From Buddleja alternifolia (taxonomy: Eukaryota > Streptophyta > Magnoliopsida > Lamiales > Scrophulariaceae), in assembly GCA_019426215.1 (NCBI GenBank), contig CM033393.1:191001-255000 (forward strand): 64,000 bases of DNA, written 5' to 3'. Every line of letters begins with the position of its first letter. Position 1 is the first letter of the stretch. The notes under the pieces were generated by a model. That model saw nothing but the letters and a program-made list of their open reading frames with translations. It had not been told where the DNA came from and did no database searches. A program made the position numbers and the translations under genes. Positions 12,749 to 25,042 of this stretch are shown here, piece after piece.

Positions 12749-13257
12749 TTAGTCCCTCACTTCGTTAGTAATGAAGAAACTAATTTTAATTCGTTGATTG
12801 ATAGCTGACGAAGTAGATAAATAAAGCTTTTAATGCATTTAATTCTTTTTATGTCAATGATTCAACTGTTGCATGTAATCATTACTCTGCAACCATTTAC
12901 ATCATTAATTCTGACACGCCATTTCCTGAGAGACGTGTCTGACCTAACACACAGCCGTCTCGAATTTCAAGAGGCACCGGTTGAATTCGAAACGTCACAC
13001 CTCTTCACCATTGGATGTACTTTTTACCAACAGATTCCAGCCGTTGATTCCTAACTTCTCCTACTATATTTACCCTAGTTTACATTTTGCAAATTTACTT
13101 TTTCACAGAGAGAGTTCTTAAGGCTATCTGCAACTTGGTGTTCTTGCTGTTTGGAGATCAATTCCTAGTTCATATTCAAGTTTTCTCTCGTGCTAGGTAT
13201 AAGCTTAACCCTTCTCTTTTTTATTTTCCCCGTATTTGCATTTTCCAGTAATACATT

Positions 13258-16093
13258 ATGAGTATTTTTGGTGTGGGTGTTGAATCACCCCATATCTCTG
13301 ACGAGGAGCATGAGGCTACTTCGTCTAGTCACAGTGATTCTGATAGTAGTTCTAGTAGCCCCAAGACTTCTCCTGAACCTCACATAAATGATCCCCCTAT
13401 CGTTATCGAACCTAAAGTACCTGATGTTCCCCCTCTTTATCCGAATCTTGAGGGAGTTGAAAATACTAATCTCCAATTATTCCCTGATATGGATAGGGCT
13501 CGTAGAATAACCCCTTGGTCAGGTTATTCATCCATCTTAACTGCCTCCCATATTGCTGCTATTAAGGTCAGATATCATCTATCTTCCAATTATCGCACCC
13601 TCGTTCCTAATGAAGGTGACATAATGCACCTTCCCCTAATAGGGTACCCCACCATACATGTAGCCCATCTCGCCTTGGGGCTTAGATTACCTCTACATCT
13701 CCGCCCAATTTGTGAGTTGAGCTTGAGCTTTGATAGGCTCAGCTCGAATGGACCGAAGTCAAAATTTTCTCTAATTAATGATTTGTCTGATATAGTAAAA
13801 TTACTTTTAAGCTAACCTACATAAAACACATTGTAGATTTTTAAGCTTAAAACTTAAGAAATCAATGAAATGTATATATTAGTAGAAGCTTTTTGTCTAA
13901 AGAGATTTTGAAAGAACTTCTAATTATTTTATGTCACCTCATATACATTGATAAAGATTCTAAATTTTCATAATCATTATTGTAGACTTCGTGACCCCAA
14001 TAGTAAAATTTGGAATTATATATACTCATTAGCCTAAACATTTATTTAATGTACTATTTGAAATTAGTCTCTTAATATGATTCTATTAGATGTCTTTTTT
14101 TATTTGGCTAAAACTAATGAGCCGGCCCCAAATAGGCCCGAAGCTCTTAAAAAATGTGAGCCGAGCCGAAGAAAAAAATTTATGAGCTGAGTTTGAGCCT
14201 ATAATATTCAAGCCCGACAAGTTTGAGCTTGAGCCACCCTAAGCTCGGCTCATAAGGCCCGATTGACAGGTCTACCGACGAACTTTAAAGAGCATCCTTA
14301 AATGGCTATTCAAGCCTGAGGTCGTGATGAGTGAGTCGATTCTGGTCACATGTGGATTAAGTAGTGCCAATGTACCTGTTGTCCAAAATTTGGGTAAAGA
14401 TTTGTGCCTATCTTTTAAACTTTATTATGTACTCGTAATATTTTTTCCCTTGTCTAACATTCTTTGTTCTTTTTGTTCGTAGCTAAGAAAGCCAGAAAAG
14501 CTCGCATGGATAAGAGGGTCGTCATTGCTGCCGAAGCAGCCCAAAGGGCAGCTGCGGCAATCGGTCGTGGTACCGGCCGAGGTCGCTATCGCAGACAAGG
14601 ACAAGCATAACCTGGAATCAGTATCATTGATCCTCAAGACCAAGGGATCAATCAGGCTCAACCCCCTCGCACAAAAACTACTGCACCTCAGCCACCGAGA
14701 AATGTTGCATCGGCCGACGATGCTGATACTGAGGAGGGCTCTCTCGTCCGCAGGAAATGACCCGAACCAGTTGGGGGGCTAACTGGTGCTCCTTATGGTC
14801 GTCCAGAGAAACGACCCCATCGAGAGGGTACTTCCCGAGCTTCTCCTACAAGGCCTCCGCCCTCGACTCCGAGAACTGAACCCGTTGGATCCCTCGACTC
14901 CCGCGATTATGACTTGCTCAATCAGGCAGAGTCATTGCTACTGAAGGATTACCTCGAATGCGAGGTTCCCGAACGGGCCCCCCGACGACTTAACCAACAA
15001 CCTCTCATTCAGGACTGGCACATCTACTCTGATAGCAGCATCATTAGGGATCCCAGCGGCAACACTACTATCGAGTTATTTCATCGCACCCTACTGCTTA
15101 AGGATAAGGCTCTCATCCTCGAGCAGCCTCATCCTTTCATTGAGAAGCAAGCAGCTCAGTACCTCGAGAAAGTACACCATCATCTATATTCTATAAATTT
15201 TTACTATCACACCTAGTTTATAAATTTTAACCAAATTTTAGCCAACTCATTTCTTAACTTCGACTTTGCATTATTGATTTTCAGACCAAGCTCTTAATTC
15301 ATCAGTTGTCTCTGAACAACTCCACTCTTAAAGAGATCTTACTTTGATCTCAACAAGAGCTTACTGATTATAAGAGCCAGGTAGAGGCCAATCTCACTGC
15401 TGCTCAAGAGGACATGGAAAAGGCTGTCTCTTTACAGGTAAGCTCGAACTTATTACGACTACCCTAATTTAATTAATACTTAGTCTGAAATTTGATCTTT
15501 ATTCTTAGTATACGAAGCTCGACATGATCTGCAAATCATACAACGCAAACAAGCTCAAGATGTCTGAGCTTGAAAGGACCAATGCTGAGCTTCGCCAGCA
15601 GCTACACACACTGCAAGAGTGTACCGAGGCTGAAAGTCGTCGCCAGTTTGCCCTGGGCAAAACGGCGGGTCATAGGGAGTTTCAAGAGTCCCCGTATTTT
15701 AGGAGGCAATTAGAAGAGGCTCGTTTAGGTGGAGCTCGTGATATGCTGCGATCCACCGTGATTGACGACCGCTTGCTGGACCAAGCCATCAACGATGTCC
15801 AGGATGACTTCTTCAAGGCCATCGACTATCTGAAGCAAACAGGGGACTTGCCATCCACTTTCCAAGAGGGTGAGTTTGCTCAAGCCTATCTGAGGTCTCC
15901 TCTCAAACGACCTTCTGCGACTCCTGAGGATACAAGCATAACGTATACTCACTTCCCAGAGTTCGATGCTCTGGTGATAGGTGAATCAGGGGCCAACATT
16001 CAGTTTGAGTGAGAGCTTGAGGCTACATACGATCAAACGGGTCAATCAGCCAACGAGGGTGATGCTGCCGATCCTCATGTGATTGTAGATTGA
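13258..16093 (+). pseudogene. Spliced antisense gene of the Tat element (Transposase_28-like)
   Basis: Opposite strand to gag-pol, next to the 3' LTR. The proposed ATG at 13258 is followed by an acidic, Ser-rich leader and a PF04195-like domain (YPTIHVAHLALGLRLPLH). A repeat insertion (about 13702-14274) follows, then the exon resumes with LKWLFKPEVVMSESILV to 14393. Introns with GT-AG ends: 14394-14482, 15172-15284 and 15438-15508; all join exons in frame. Later exons encode Gln/Leu/Glu-rich helices, probably a coiled coil (QELTDYKSQVEANLTAAQED). In-frame stops include one at about 14608, a TGA in exon 3 and one at 16010-16012; the natural end is probably near 16093. Function unknown. Confidence 0.75.
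13702..14274. mobile_element. Probable hAT-like MITE remnant in the antisense gene
   Basis: Breaks the antisense gene. It carries inverted motifs of the GAGCTTGAGC/GAGCCGAGC kind near both edges and ends TGACAGGTCTA, resembling a hAT-type terminus. No clean target duplication was found and the left end looks truncated, so class and limits are tentative. Confidence 0.4.
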
Positions 16094-16497
16094 TTTTGAA
16101 TTTATGCTTGTAATATTTTGAACACAATGATTTGCTCATTTATTTTTGCATTTCGAGATTCTATTGCATATTTCTGTTTTTAACATTTCCATTCGAATTG
16201 CTTGTGTTGGCAATTAATTTTTGTAAGTATATAATTGGCCTCATCTCTTTCTTAGGGACTATTTTTATATTGGCAGTATTAATTTTCTATCATAAAATTC
16301 ACCTCGTCTTCTGTTAAAGTGCAATGTCGATGAGCATTTAGAAATTTACTCTAAATAGTGTTATCAATTATCAGATTTGCCTCGTTTAGCAGATTACATT
16401 ATTCACAACTTTACATTACAATTCTTTCATCAATAAGGACAACTTCGTTATTTACGATACATAGGCAAGATACTTCGTTCTAAGTATTCATAAGCAC

Positions 16498-17475
16498 TTA
16501 TGCATAGAATTTTCTTAAGTTGTTTACATTCCATGGAAGAGGTAGATCTCTCCCATTGAGATCTTGCAACTTATATGTCATTGCCTTCGTGATTTTGACA
16601 ATTTTAAATGATCCCTTCCAGTTTGCTTCTAGTTTCTTCACATGTCTCAATACTTCTTCTTTTTTCAAAACGAGTTCACCTACTTGAAAACATCTGGCCC
16701 TCACCCTTTTATTATATGCTCTTGCCATCGTATTTTTCTACCTCAGGATATTTGCATATGTCCTGTCTCGTATCTCATCGACAACTTCCAACTCGAATTC
16801 CCTTGCCATTTGATTCTCTTGGGGTTCATATGAACTCATTATATGGGCCATCATACCAATTTCTGCAGTTATGACTGCTTCTGAGCTATATACAAGACAA
16901 AATGGAGTCTCCCCTGTCGACGAACGAGGCGTAGTTCGATATGCCCACAATACTCCAGGTAATTCTTCTACCTACCTCGTTCATTCACCTTCCAGTCTCG
17001 TTTTCAAGTTTTGTAAGAGTATACGATTTGCCACCTACGCCAATCCATTAGCATGGGGATGTCCAACCGAGGTGCAGTTCTGTTAGATCTTCAATTCCGA
17101 ACACCAATCTGTAACAGCTCTGCCATTGAACTACGTCCCATTGTCTGATATCAATATTCGCGGTATGCCAAACCTGCATATTATATTCTTCCAAATGAGA
17201 ATTAACTCTAATATCATTCGTATTCATTCGATTTTGTTTGGATTAATTAACCTACATATTATATTCTTCCAAACAAAGTCGATAACAACTTTTTATGTGA
17301 TACGAGCCACAACCTCTGCTTCTATCCACTTCGTGAAGTGTTCTATTACCACAATAACGAACTTCTTTTGGTTTTGGGCTGGAGGGAAAGGTCCTGCGTA
17401 GAATTATGATAATCAAATGAATATACATGTTACTTTGTTTTTAGGATCATTATGCCATTAGGAGTTTTAAAGAGA
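16498..17475 (-). pseudogene. Integrase core and C-terminus, frameshifted
   Basis: Broken reading frames continue the integrase. About 17.40-17.28 kb carries a core strand and helix with FTKWIEAE. 16950-16738 contains WAYRTTPRSSTGETPF and SSEAVITAEI, the usual region after the core. 16728-16498 is the C-terminal domain with FQVGELVLKK, NWKGSFKIV and LPLPWNVNNLRKFY, then the stop. At least two frame changes. Role: insertion of the cDNA. Confidence 0.85.
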
Positions 17476-19093
17476 TCAACCTAAGATATCAATGCCCCAT
17501 TGGTCGAATGGATAGGCAATTTTTATTGCTTCCATAGGGGTTCCTGGTTGATGTATTTCATTAGAATGCATTTGGCATTCTCGACACTTCTTGGCAAACT
17601 CGTATGCATCTTTGACCAAGGTGGGCCAAAAGTAACCCTGCTTTGTAACCTTTTGTGCTAACGACCCTCCCGTTGAATGATTTCCACAACTTCCCTCGTG
17701 GATTTCTCGTAGAACATACTCTGATCCTAATGGAGTTAGGCATCGTAGCAATGGTCCCCCCACTGATCTTTTGTATAGTTCGCCATCCACCATTACAAAT
17801 CTCATTGCTTTGTTAACAATCCTCCTAGCCTCAACTTTATCTTCAGGTAGTTCGTCTTTAACTAAATAGTTTGTAATCGCATCCTTCCATGAAGTCTCAA
17901 CCGCAACTGGAATTACCAAAGTCGTTGCCTCTATTTCCGAGTGCTCTGCCACCAACAAGGTTACATTCCTACTTTTCAACCCGACAATTTGACTCACAAA
18001 CTTCGCTAACGCATCTGCTCGTTCATTCTCATCTCTTGGGATTTGATGCAACTCAACCTTTTCAAACTCTAACATCGATTCCTTCACTTTCATCAAATAT
18101 TTTATCATCATTTTTTCTCTAGCCTCATATGACCCAGCAACCTGCCTTGCCACCAACTGAGAGTCAGTGTATACTGTTAACATTTTCACTTCTAAACTTT
18201 TTGCCATTTTTAAACCAGTAATAAGGACTTCATATTCTGCTTCATTATTAGTAACATCGAAGTTCAATTTTATTGCAAACTTCATATCCAATTTATTTGG
18301 GGTTTGTAACCATATTCCAATTCCTCCTCGTTTTGTCCTTGATGATCCATCCACATGCAACAACCATGGTTTTGCAGGTTCCATCACCACTACATCTAGG
18401 GGTGACTCCGTCGCCATCTCAACAACGAAGTCTGCCATTACTTGTGCTTTGACTGCCGTACGACTTCTATATTCGATATTGAATTCTCCCAATTCAATGG
18501 CCCATTTTATGAGTCTTCCCGACACATCGGGCTTTGCCAACACTTGCTTCAACTGTTTATTCGTAAGTACCACAATATGATAAGATTGCAAATATGGTCT
18601 TAACTTATAAGCTAAAGTTACTAAGGCAAATGTCCATTTTTCAATCTCTAGATAATTCAACTCAGCCCCTTGTATCAATTTACTGACATAATATATGGGT
18701 TTATGTTCGTTCTCAACCTCTCGGACCAAAACTGCATTAATGGCTGCTAAAGATACAGCTAAATACAAAAATAGAGGCTCCCCGAAGACAGGTTTCGTTT
18801 ATAACGGAGGGGTTACCAAATATTCTTTTAGCTCTTGGAAAGCTTTTTCACATGCTTCTGTCCACGTAAAGTTTTTCACCTTTCGCAAGATTTTGAAAAA
18901 ATGCAGACCTTTATCTGCAAATCTAGAGATAAATCTACTTAAGCTCGCCATTCTCCCTGTTAGCTTCTATACATCCTTTACATTTGCAGGGGATTTCATA
19001 TTCAAAATAGCCTCAATTTTCTCAGGGTTTGCCTCGTTACCTCGTTCGATAACCATATATCCCAAAAATTCCCCCCCACAAACTCCAAATGTA
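17476..19093 (-). pseudogene. RT end, two RNase H domains and integrase zinc finger
   Basis: Continues RT beyond the hAT (GEFLGYMVIERGNEANPEKI, 19.07-19.0 kb). It then covers the normal gypsy RNase H (YLAVSLAAINAVLVRE, after an in-frame TAA near 18807) and a second RNase H from about 18375 with DGSS, NNEAEYE, TDSQL and ADALAKF, giving all four acidic positions. This second domain is the archaeal-type RNase H known from Tat elements. The integrase zinc finger follows (GNHSTGG ... CRECQMHS, about 17.63-17.55 kb), then the first core Asp in QWGIDILG, where a stop falls at 17476. Confidence 0.9.
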
Positions 19094-19101
19094 CCCAAAT
19101 G

Positions 19102-20773
19102 TAGGGGTGTTCGTGGTGCGGTTTCGTTTTTTTTTTACTAATTTGAAACCGAATTGCCAAGTGCGGTTTTCTGGTAGAGAAATCTCAAATTGCCACTTTG
19201 AAAAATAAAACCAAGGGTGCGGTTTGGAGCGGTTTTGGGCGGTTTGGTGCGGTTTGGTGCGGTTTACGTTTTTTATCTAACTAAAAATAAATATTTCAGG
19301 ATATTTGCATAAAAATGTCATTTTTTAAACATTACCTAACTAAACCTAATAATAATATTTCACAAAGATAAAAGTTATGCTTAACAAAAATTATTTATCC
19401 AAAAACTACATAACATGATCAAAACTTCGCAAAAATTTAAAATATTGAACTAAGTCGTCCTACTAAACAGTCCATACATAATAATGAAATAGCCTACAAG
19501 ACTTAAACGAAAACAATACGAAAGTTGGTCTACAAGGCTAAAATAAAATAAGAGAAATACAAATTTTTCGGTACTTTTAACTTACAAAACAACCTATAAA
19601 TAGTTAATATTTAATATTTATAATATAAAAATAAATATATATAAAAAAATGAAAAAGCTCGCTAGCCTTTTGAAAGCCTTAGAAGTCACAGACTCGAATC
19701 TTTTAGAATGAAACTTGTTTTCTTGTTCTAATATTAATCATTTTTAGTTTCATGATTAAGAATTTAAGATGAATATGAATTCAGTTTTTTAATATAATTT
19801 AATTTTTACCTATAATTTTTATTTTGAATTAATATAAAATTTTAATTTTATCTACTGTCTCCAATTGAAGATGAAATTTAAATTTATATTTTCGTCTCTA
19901 AACTCACCTCAAATTTATAAGGTTGAGACGAGATATGTGTTATACGTGCATTATAAGTTATCGAGAAATTATCTCTATCAAATTATAATTCAATTAGAAC
20001 ATATCATCTATAACACAATATTCAAAAATCAATTAAATAACATTTTGAAGTACCTATTTTAATTTGTCTAAAGTTCAAAAAGATATTATATTTGTAGTAT
20101 ATAAATTTGTATATCTAAGATTTCATTTATTTCCCCAAGTCCATGCTTCAACAAAATATGGACACGCATCTTGGGTGAACACTTCAATAAGTTTTATATA
20201 CTTTTTGTTGGTCCCTATTAGATAGAAACTCATTCTATTTAATTATTTATTTAATCTATCATGCATTTAGAGTTTAGGGTTTAGAGTTCATGGTTTAGGG
20301 GTTAGAGCTTAAGGTTTAGGGTTAGGGCTTAAGGTATCAATCTATAGAGGTGTTCATCAGTTCGGTTCATGTTATTTGGATATATCTAATCTAGTATTAC
20401 TTTAATCCTAATTCAAAATGAATAATTAGTTATAGCAAATGAAATTTAATTCTCAATATCAATTTCAATATGATTAAATAACAAATTCATAATTTTCATG
20501 TAAAATAATGAATAAATGTTTAGAAAATAAAAATAAATATGTATATAAATATACATATGTATAAATATAAATATATATATATATATAAAATAATGGCGGT
20601 TTTGTGGTTCGGTTTGGTGCGGTTTTGGTCCAAAACCATCACCAAACCAACTTTGCGGTGCGGTTTTCATTAAAAATCGAAACCACGGTTTGCGTAACGA
20701 TTTGACGAAAACGGTTTGGTGTGGTTCGGTGCGGGCGGTTCGGGCGGTTTCAGAAAATTGTTGCCCAGCCCTA
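19102..20773. mobile_element. Non-autonomous hAT element, 1672 bp
   Basis: Ends TAGGGGTGTTCG at the left and, reverse-complemented, TAGGGCTGGGCA at the right. It is flanked by a perfect 8-bp duplication CCCAAATG (19094-19101 and 20774-20781), the hAT signature. Many subterminal copies of GGTGCGGTTT lie within about 170 bp of each end, in inverted orientation, as expected for hAT transposase-binding repeats. No transposase coding sequence remains; the interior is AT-rich. It lies inside the RT of the Tat element and is therefore younger than that insertion. Confidence 0.9.
20268..20336 (+). repeat. Degenerate telomere-like TTTAGGG repeats
   Basis: A short tract of GTTTAGGG, GTTTAGAG, GGTTTAGGG and GGGTTAGGG variants in the interior of the hAT element. 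Plant telomere units are TTTAGGG. It is too short and degenerate for a telomere. Confidence 0.7.
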
Positions 20774-20781
20774 CCCAAATG

Positions 20782-21475
20782 TACATTTGTTAGGGTTCAG
20801 TTTCATTCCATATCATTTCATTATTTCAAAAGCTTTTTTCAAATGATTCAAGTGGTTTGATTCATCTACGGATTTGACGAGCATATCATCGATGTATACT
20901 TCCATAGTTTTTCCAATCTCTTCTTCAAACATCATATTGACCAATCGTTGATACGTGGCTCCAGAGTTCCAAAGTCCGAATGGCATCACATTATAACAAT
21001 ATACCCCTCGTGCAGTGATAAAAGAAGTTTTTTCTCTATCTTCTTCTGCTATCAAAATTTGATTGAAACCTTGATAGGCATCCATCATGCTTAAAAGAGC
21101 ACAAGTTGAATCTACTAATAAGTCAATTCGAGGCAAAGAATAGGGGTCTCGAGGGCAAACTTTGTTTAGATCAGTAAAATCGGTACACATACGCCATTTG
21201 TTTCCGGCTTTAGGTACAAGAACTACATTTGCTAGCCATTCAGTAAATTGAATTTCATTTATATAGCCTACATCTAGCAACTTCTTCACCTCTTCTTCAA
21301 TAATGGCATCTCTATCAGGGCCGAAATTCCTTCGTTTCTGACGTACTGGTTTTGCATCGGGGTCAACATTCAAACGATGCACTATCACTGCAGGGTCAAT
21401 GCCTTGAAAGTCAGCAGCTTTCCATGCAAAAATATCAGTGTTGGCTTTGAGAAATTTTATCAATTTTGACTCCAT
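20782..21475 (-). pseudogene. Reverse transcriptase, N-terminal two-thirds, cut by a hAT element
   Basis: RT domain with the expected order: WRMCTDFTDLNKVCPRDPYS, LLSMMDAYQGFNQI (first catalytic Asp), FITARGVYCYNVMPFGL, and YIDDMLVKS (catalytic Asp pair). The frame runs into the hAT insertion at 20773, just after the thumb begins (LNHLKKAFEIM). The remaining part resumes at 19093. Catalytic residues are all present. Inactive because of the insertion and frame breaks elsewhere. Confidence 0.92.
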
Positions 21476-21722
21476 CGTGGGACTCCGTTGCCCCCAATTC
21501 TCTAAGTTTTTTCTGCATCGTTCTCAAAAAGCTGAATCGTTTTATGCTCCACAGGTTGCACCCTTGTATCCACCCTCTTCTGTTTTTTACCCAACTGCTT
21601 CATCAATATAGTGGCATCCTCATCAACGATATTCACCCTCGTAACCTCCATTTTCCTCTTCTTGCTTGAGTTTGTTGCCAATGAGGTGGTATAACAGTCA
21701 CGAGCCTCTAACTGATTTCCCC

Positions 21723-22118
21723 TCACTTCACAATACCATCCCTGGTTTTAAACTTCATTTTCAAGTGAGGGGTCGACATTATAGCCACAAACATATTTAG
21801 CATAGGTCTGCCCACAATCATGTTATAAGCAAAAGGGGTGTCTACAACCAAAAAGGTCATGCGTAATGTCCTCCACTTCGGAGCCGACCCTAACGATTCA
21901 TCAAGTTCGATTGAAACTTTCGGCATAATCTGTGATCCGGTGAAACCCATCAGGGGAGTATTCACCGTACGTAGATTCATTTTTCCCAGGTCTATCTTTT
22001 GCAATACATCCCAAAAAATTATATCTGCTGAACTCCCAGTATCAACCAACACTTTGTGTACAGCAAAGTTCGCGACATCCATCATTATCACCATCGGATC
22101 ATTATGGGGAACAATCAT
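21723..22118 (-). pseudogene. Aspartic protease of the Tat element
   Basis: Retropepsin domain with an intact catalytic loop VDTGSSADI, the PLMGFTGS strand, and the closing motif MIVGRPMLNMF. It would release Gag and Pol products. It ends at a stop after KTRDGIV. The linker to RT (GNQLEARDCYTTSLA at about 21720-21670) continues in another frame down to about 21502, so a frameshift separates PR from RT. The protease itself has no visible defect in key residues. Confidence 0.88.
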
Positions 22119-22494
22119 GCCCTCGTAATCTCTATCGTCAAAAGCTATTGGTTAGTCATAATTCTGTACAGAGAAGATCCTCGTAGGCTCTTGACGATAG
22201 TGATTGCCACGCATTTTCCTCTTATGTCTTTTCCTTGCATTAGACGAATCTCCACCAGTTGGTCCCCCCCACGACAGTATGTATCTCTGCCTTGGCCACA
22301 TTGGTAGGTTCTTTTTGTTGATCTTCACGATGGGTACGATTCTCTCTCTTGTCATCATTTCGTCGATAATTATCGTTTCGACGATATTCATCATTCCGAG
22401 GCCAATCGTAATGACGATTGCTATAACCTCGATTGTCATGATATTGATCATCATTCCCTCGATAGTGAGATCGATCTGGTGACCTACTTTGTGA

Positions 22495-23549
22495 TCATTT
22501 TACCTCTTTATTGCGGTTGGCCTCGGGGGCTCTTACTTCCTCAAGGGTGCGATCAATAAAGTCATTTAAGACACCATCTTTTATCAAGCGTTTGAGTTCA
22601 TCCTTCAGCTGATAGCAATCTTCTGTATCATGACCCTTGTGCTTGTGAAACTGGAAATACTTATTCGGATTTGCTCTTGACCGTGATTTCATCGGTTTTG
22701 GCCATTGAATCGCATTCAGGTGCTGCACTGCCATCAATACTCTTCCTCTTGAAGCATTCAAGGGAGTGTAATGTTCGTATTTTGCGTATCGATGGGGTCG
22801 TTCATGGTTCTTTTCCGACCTCAACCTTTCTTGTCGATCGCTATTTTCTTTTTGATCTCTCCGATCGTTTGTGGGCTTGAGAGCCTCAGAATCTTTTGAT
22901 ATATTTATTTCTTCCTCATTGATGCACTGTTCTTCGAGTTGCATCAATTCTTCTTGATCCTTTGGTGCACGTTGAGCTAGAGCAGACGCCAATGTACCTT
23001 TTTTCAATGCCAACAAAAGAAAAGTTACAACAAGCTCATGAGTTAATTCGGGTATTTCTAAAACTTCCTGATTAAATCGATGCACAAACTCCCTCAAACT
23101 TTCATTAGGACCCTGTTTGAACCATAACATAGAAGATACGGACTTCTTGGCTTTCTTATTAGCCGCAAAGTGATTCTCAAATCTCTTAATCAATTGCTCA
23201 TAAGACATAATCGAACCAGGTTGTTGGCTAGTAAACCAGTCTTGAGCCTGACCAACCAATGTCGTCACAAAGACCCTTGTGTTGATCGCATTCGACTAAT
23301 GATACAACGACATTAGTAGTTCAAACATCGTTAGATGTGGCCCCGGAGCACCTGTTCCATAGTAAGTAGGCAAAGGAGGGGCTTTACACGAACTTGGAGG
23401 TTCCTCAGACATTATACTCTCACCAAATGGTGAACTCCTAGCCATCAAAGCTGAAACTGGCCTACTCTTCGCCCGAGGAACCTATGGTTTACGACTTAGC
23501 CTGTCTAATTTTTCATACATCTCATCAATCTCTGCCCTCGACAAGGCTG

Positions 23550-23596
<47 letters not shown>

Positions 23597-23967
23597 TGCA
23601 TTGGCTGCTTCCCTCGTCGAATTTCCGACCGTGCATCTGCCCTACTATAAACTTCCTCATCAGACTGCTCTCTTGCCACTTTCCCCCGCTTCTTAGGCTT
23701 TTGATTCCCCTCTTGCCCTTGAAATAACCTCTTGGGCGCCAAAGGTGTGGAAGGCATCCTCTGATTGTTTGGAGTCACCGGTCCCAAAGCAATGAGGCGG
23801 TTTAATACTTCGTCTACCCTCTCTTGTGTCAGTTTATCTAATTCTCCTTTTGTCAACACTATCTTCCCATCATTAGGATCTCCATCATTTCTCACCGGTG
23901 CAGCAGATACTGAATCCTCAATACGAACATGATTATCTCCCTCCATCTCTGATGTTGATTTCAGCAA
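22495..23967 (-). pseudogene. gag of the Tat element
   Basis: Gag begins just inside the PBS. The N-terminal part (23967-23482) is basic and includes a run of Arg-Glu dipeptides made by a GA microsatellite. After a TAG the same frame resumes (TYYGTGAPGPHLTMFELLMS region), then Retrotrans_gag proper: LVGQAQDWFTSQQPGS, FNQEVLEIPELTHEL, and a zinc-knuckle-like CHC motif around FQFHKHKGHDTEDCYQL. A further basic tail rich in Arg, Asp and Tyr runs to about 22150. At least two stops interrupt it. Role: RNA packaging and particle assembly. Confidence 0.85.
23555..23595. repeat. (CT)n microsatellite inside gag
   Basis: About 20 CT units on +; on the coding strand they are GA repeats giving alternating Arg-Glu. 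Confidence 0.95.
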
Positions 23968-23977
23968 CCCTCGAGTA

Positions 23978-23999
23978 GGTTCCCACAGACAGCGCCAAC
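23978..23999 (-). promoter_or_regulatory. Primer-binding site of the Tat element
   Basis: Immediately inside the 5' LTR the minus strand reads GTTGGCGCTGTCTGTGGGAA. The TGGCGC...TCTGTGGGAA form is the usual tRNA-primed start in many plant Tat elements. Which tRNA pairs with it was not determined. Confidence 0.75.
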
Positions 24000-24585
24000 T
24001 GATTTAGCTCAGATTTTACCTTATACTATCTCAGTCAAGATGACCTCGAATACGGACCAACGAATGTACTCTCAAGATTATAGACTGCACTCGAGTACTA
24101 TCGAGTTGCCCACGTACCTTTAAAGGATTAAGTCTAAATGTAGTTTAGATAAAGCTGTTATAATGTCTATGATCCGTATTACGAAGATATCTAATATTTA
24201 TATTATAGAATCGTACTCTCGAGTCTACGAATCACCCAAGCAATGCGATATGTAGTTCGTAGTATTTATTGCTCAGATTTCGTGAATCTTCATAAATGGA
24301 GGTATTTATAGGAATTCCACTCTGTACTGTTGAATGAATGACAGATGGGACGTCTTACCCTTGGATACTTTACACGTGTATTTGATGGATGGTGACGATC
24401 AGTCACTATAGGGTCGGGTCATGGGTCGATCCTACCCAGTTTATTAAAAACACGCGGATCCTGCAACGCACCGTACACTATTAATATATATCTGCTTCGT
24501 ATCCTCGTATTCAAGGACATTAAAGAAGTCCTACAATATGTGTCGTACGAAGTCGTAAAGGAACATCTCTTTATTTGGTCCATCA
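24000..24585 (-). repeat. 5' LTR (right) of the Tat element
   Basis: 586 bp, same boundaries as the left LTR (TGATTTAGCTC ... TGGTCCATCA on +). It is adjacent on its inner side to the primer-binding site, which fixes it as the 5' LTR of the minus-strand element. Confidence 0.95.
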
Positions 24586-24590
24586 ATATA

Positions 24591-25033
24591 TATATTAATA
24601 ACACACAGATAATTTTCCAATAACTAATCGATCTCGTATCCATTTGAAAGTTCAATAGAATAGTTTGAAGGTCCACGGCTTTGATGTAATTATTTCTTTC
24701 ATGCTTTCCCTTTTTCCAAAATCGTATGAGCTTATTTAATTTATATTGTGAAATCTTCGGTCAAGTGATTCCTTTTTTATTTTCCTTAGAGAAAAACGAT
24801 CAATACATCAGAACATCAATAAATCAACAACTAAATACAATAGTACCTTTATATCAAAAGGATACGACTAATGAGAATCATCATGCATGCATGGATCCAA
24901 TATTTATTTAAGTTACTATCAAAACATGAGACTGCATGCCCAAGGGATAATACGTAGGCAATGTGGCTTTGTCAATAACAATAATTCATTATCTCGATCC
25001 CCACTATATATCTTTATTATTTCTAATCTATAA
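24591..25033. other. Intergenic DNA between two mobile elements
   Basis: AT-rich sequence with no recognised gene, repeat or RNA. The short ORF at 24726 has no family features. Confidence 0.6.
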
Positions 25034-25042
25034 TGAAAAGAT

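Larger units (their letters stand above)
12157..24585 (-). mobile_element. Complete Tat-lineage Ty3/gypsy retrotransposon, about 12.4 kb
   Basis: Two LTRs (12157-12748 and 24000-24585) in the same orientation, TG...CA ends, and a 5-bp duplication ATATA at 12152-12156 and 24586-24590. Inside, on the minus strand, the order is primer-binding site, gag, protease, RT, RNase H, a second (archaeal-type) RNase H and integrase. On the plus strand next to the 3' LTR lies a spliced antisense gene. Dual RNase H plus an antisense PF04195-type gene are known marks of the Tat lineage (Retand-like). By hand I count about 28 substitutions and one 6-bp indel between the LTRs, roughly 5%; about 24 are transitions. 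At the often used 1.3e-8 rate that is about 2 million years. A hAT element (19102-20773) inserted later. Several stops show the copy is not coding-competent. Confidence 0.93.

Noticed and set aside
15725..15952. Minus-strand 75-codon ORF
   Set aside because: Shadow of the last exon of the antisense gene; no independent features.
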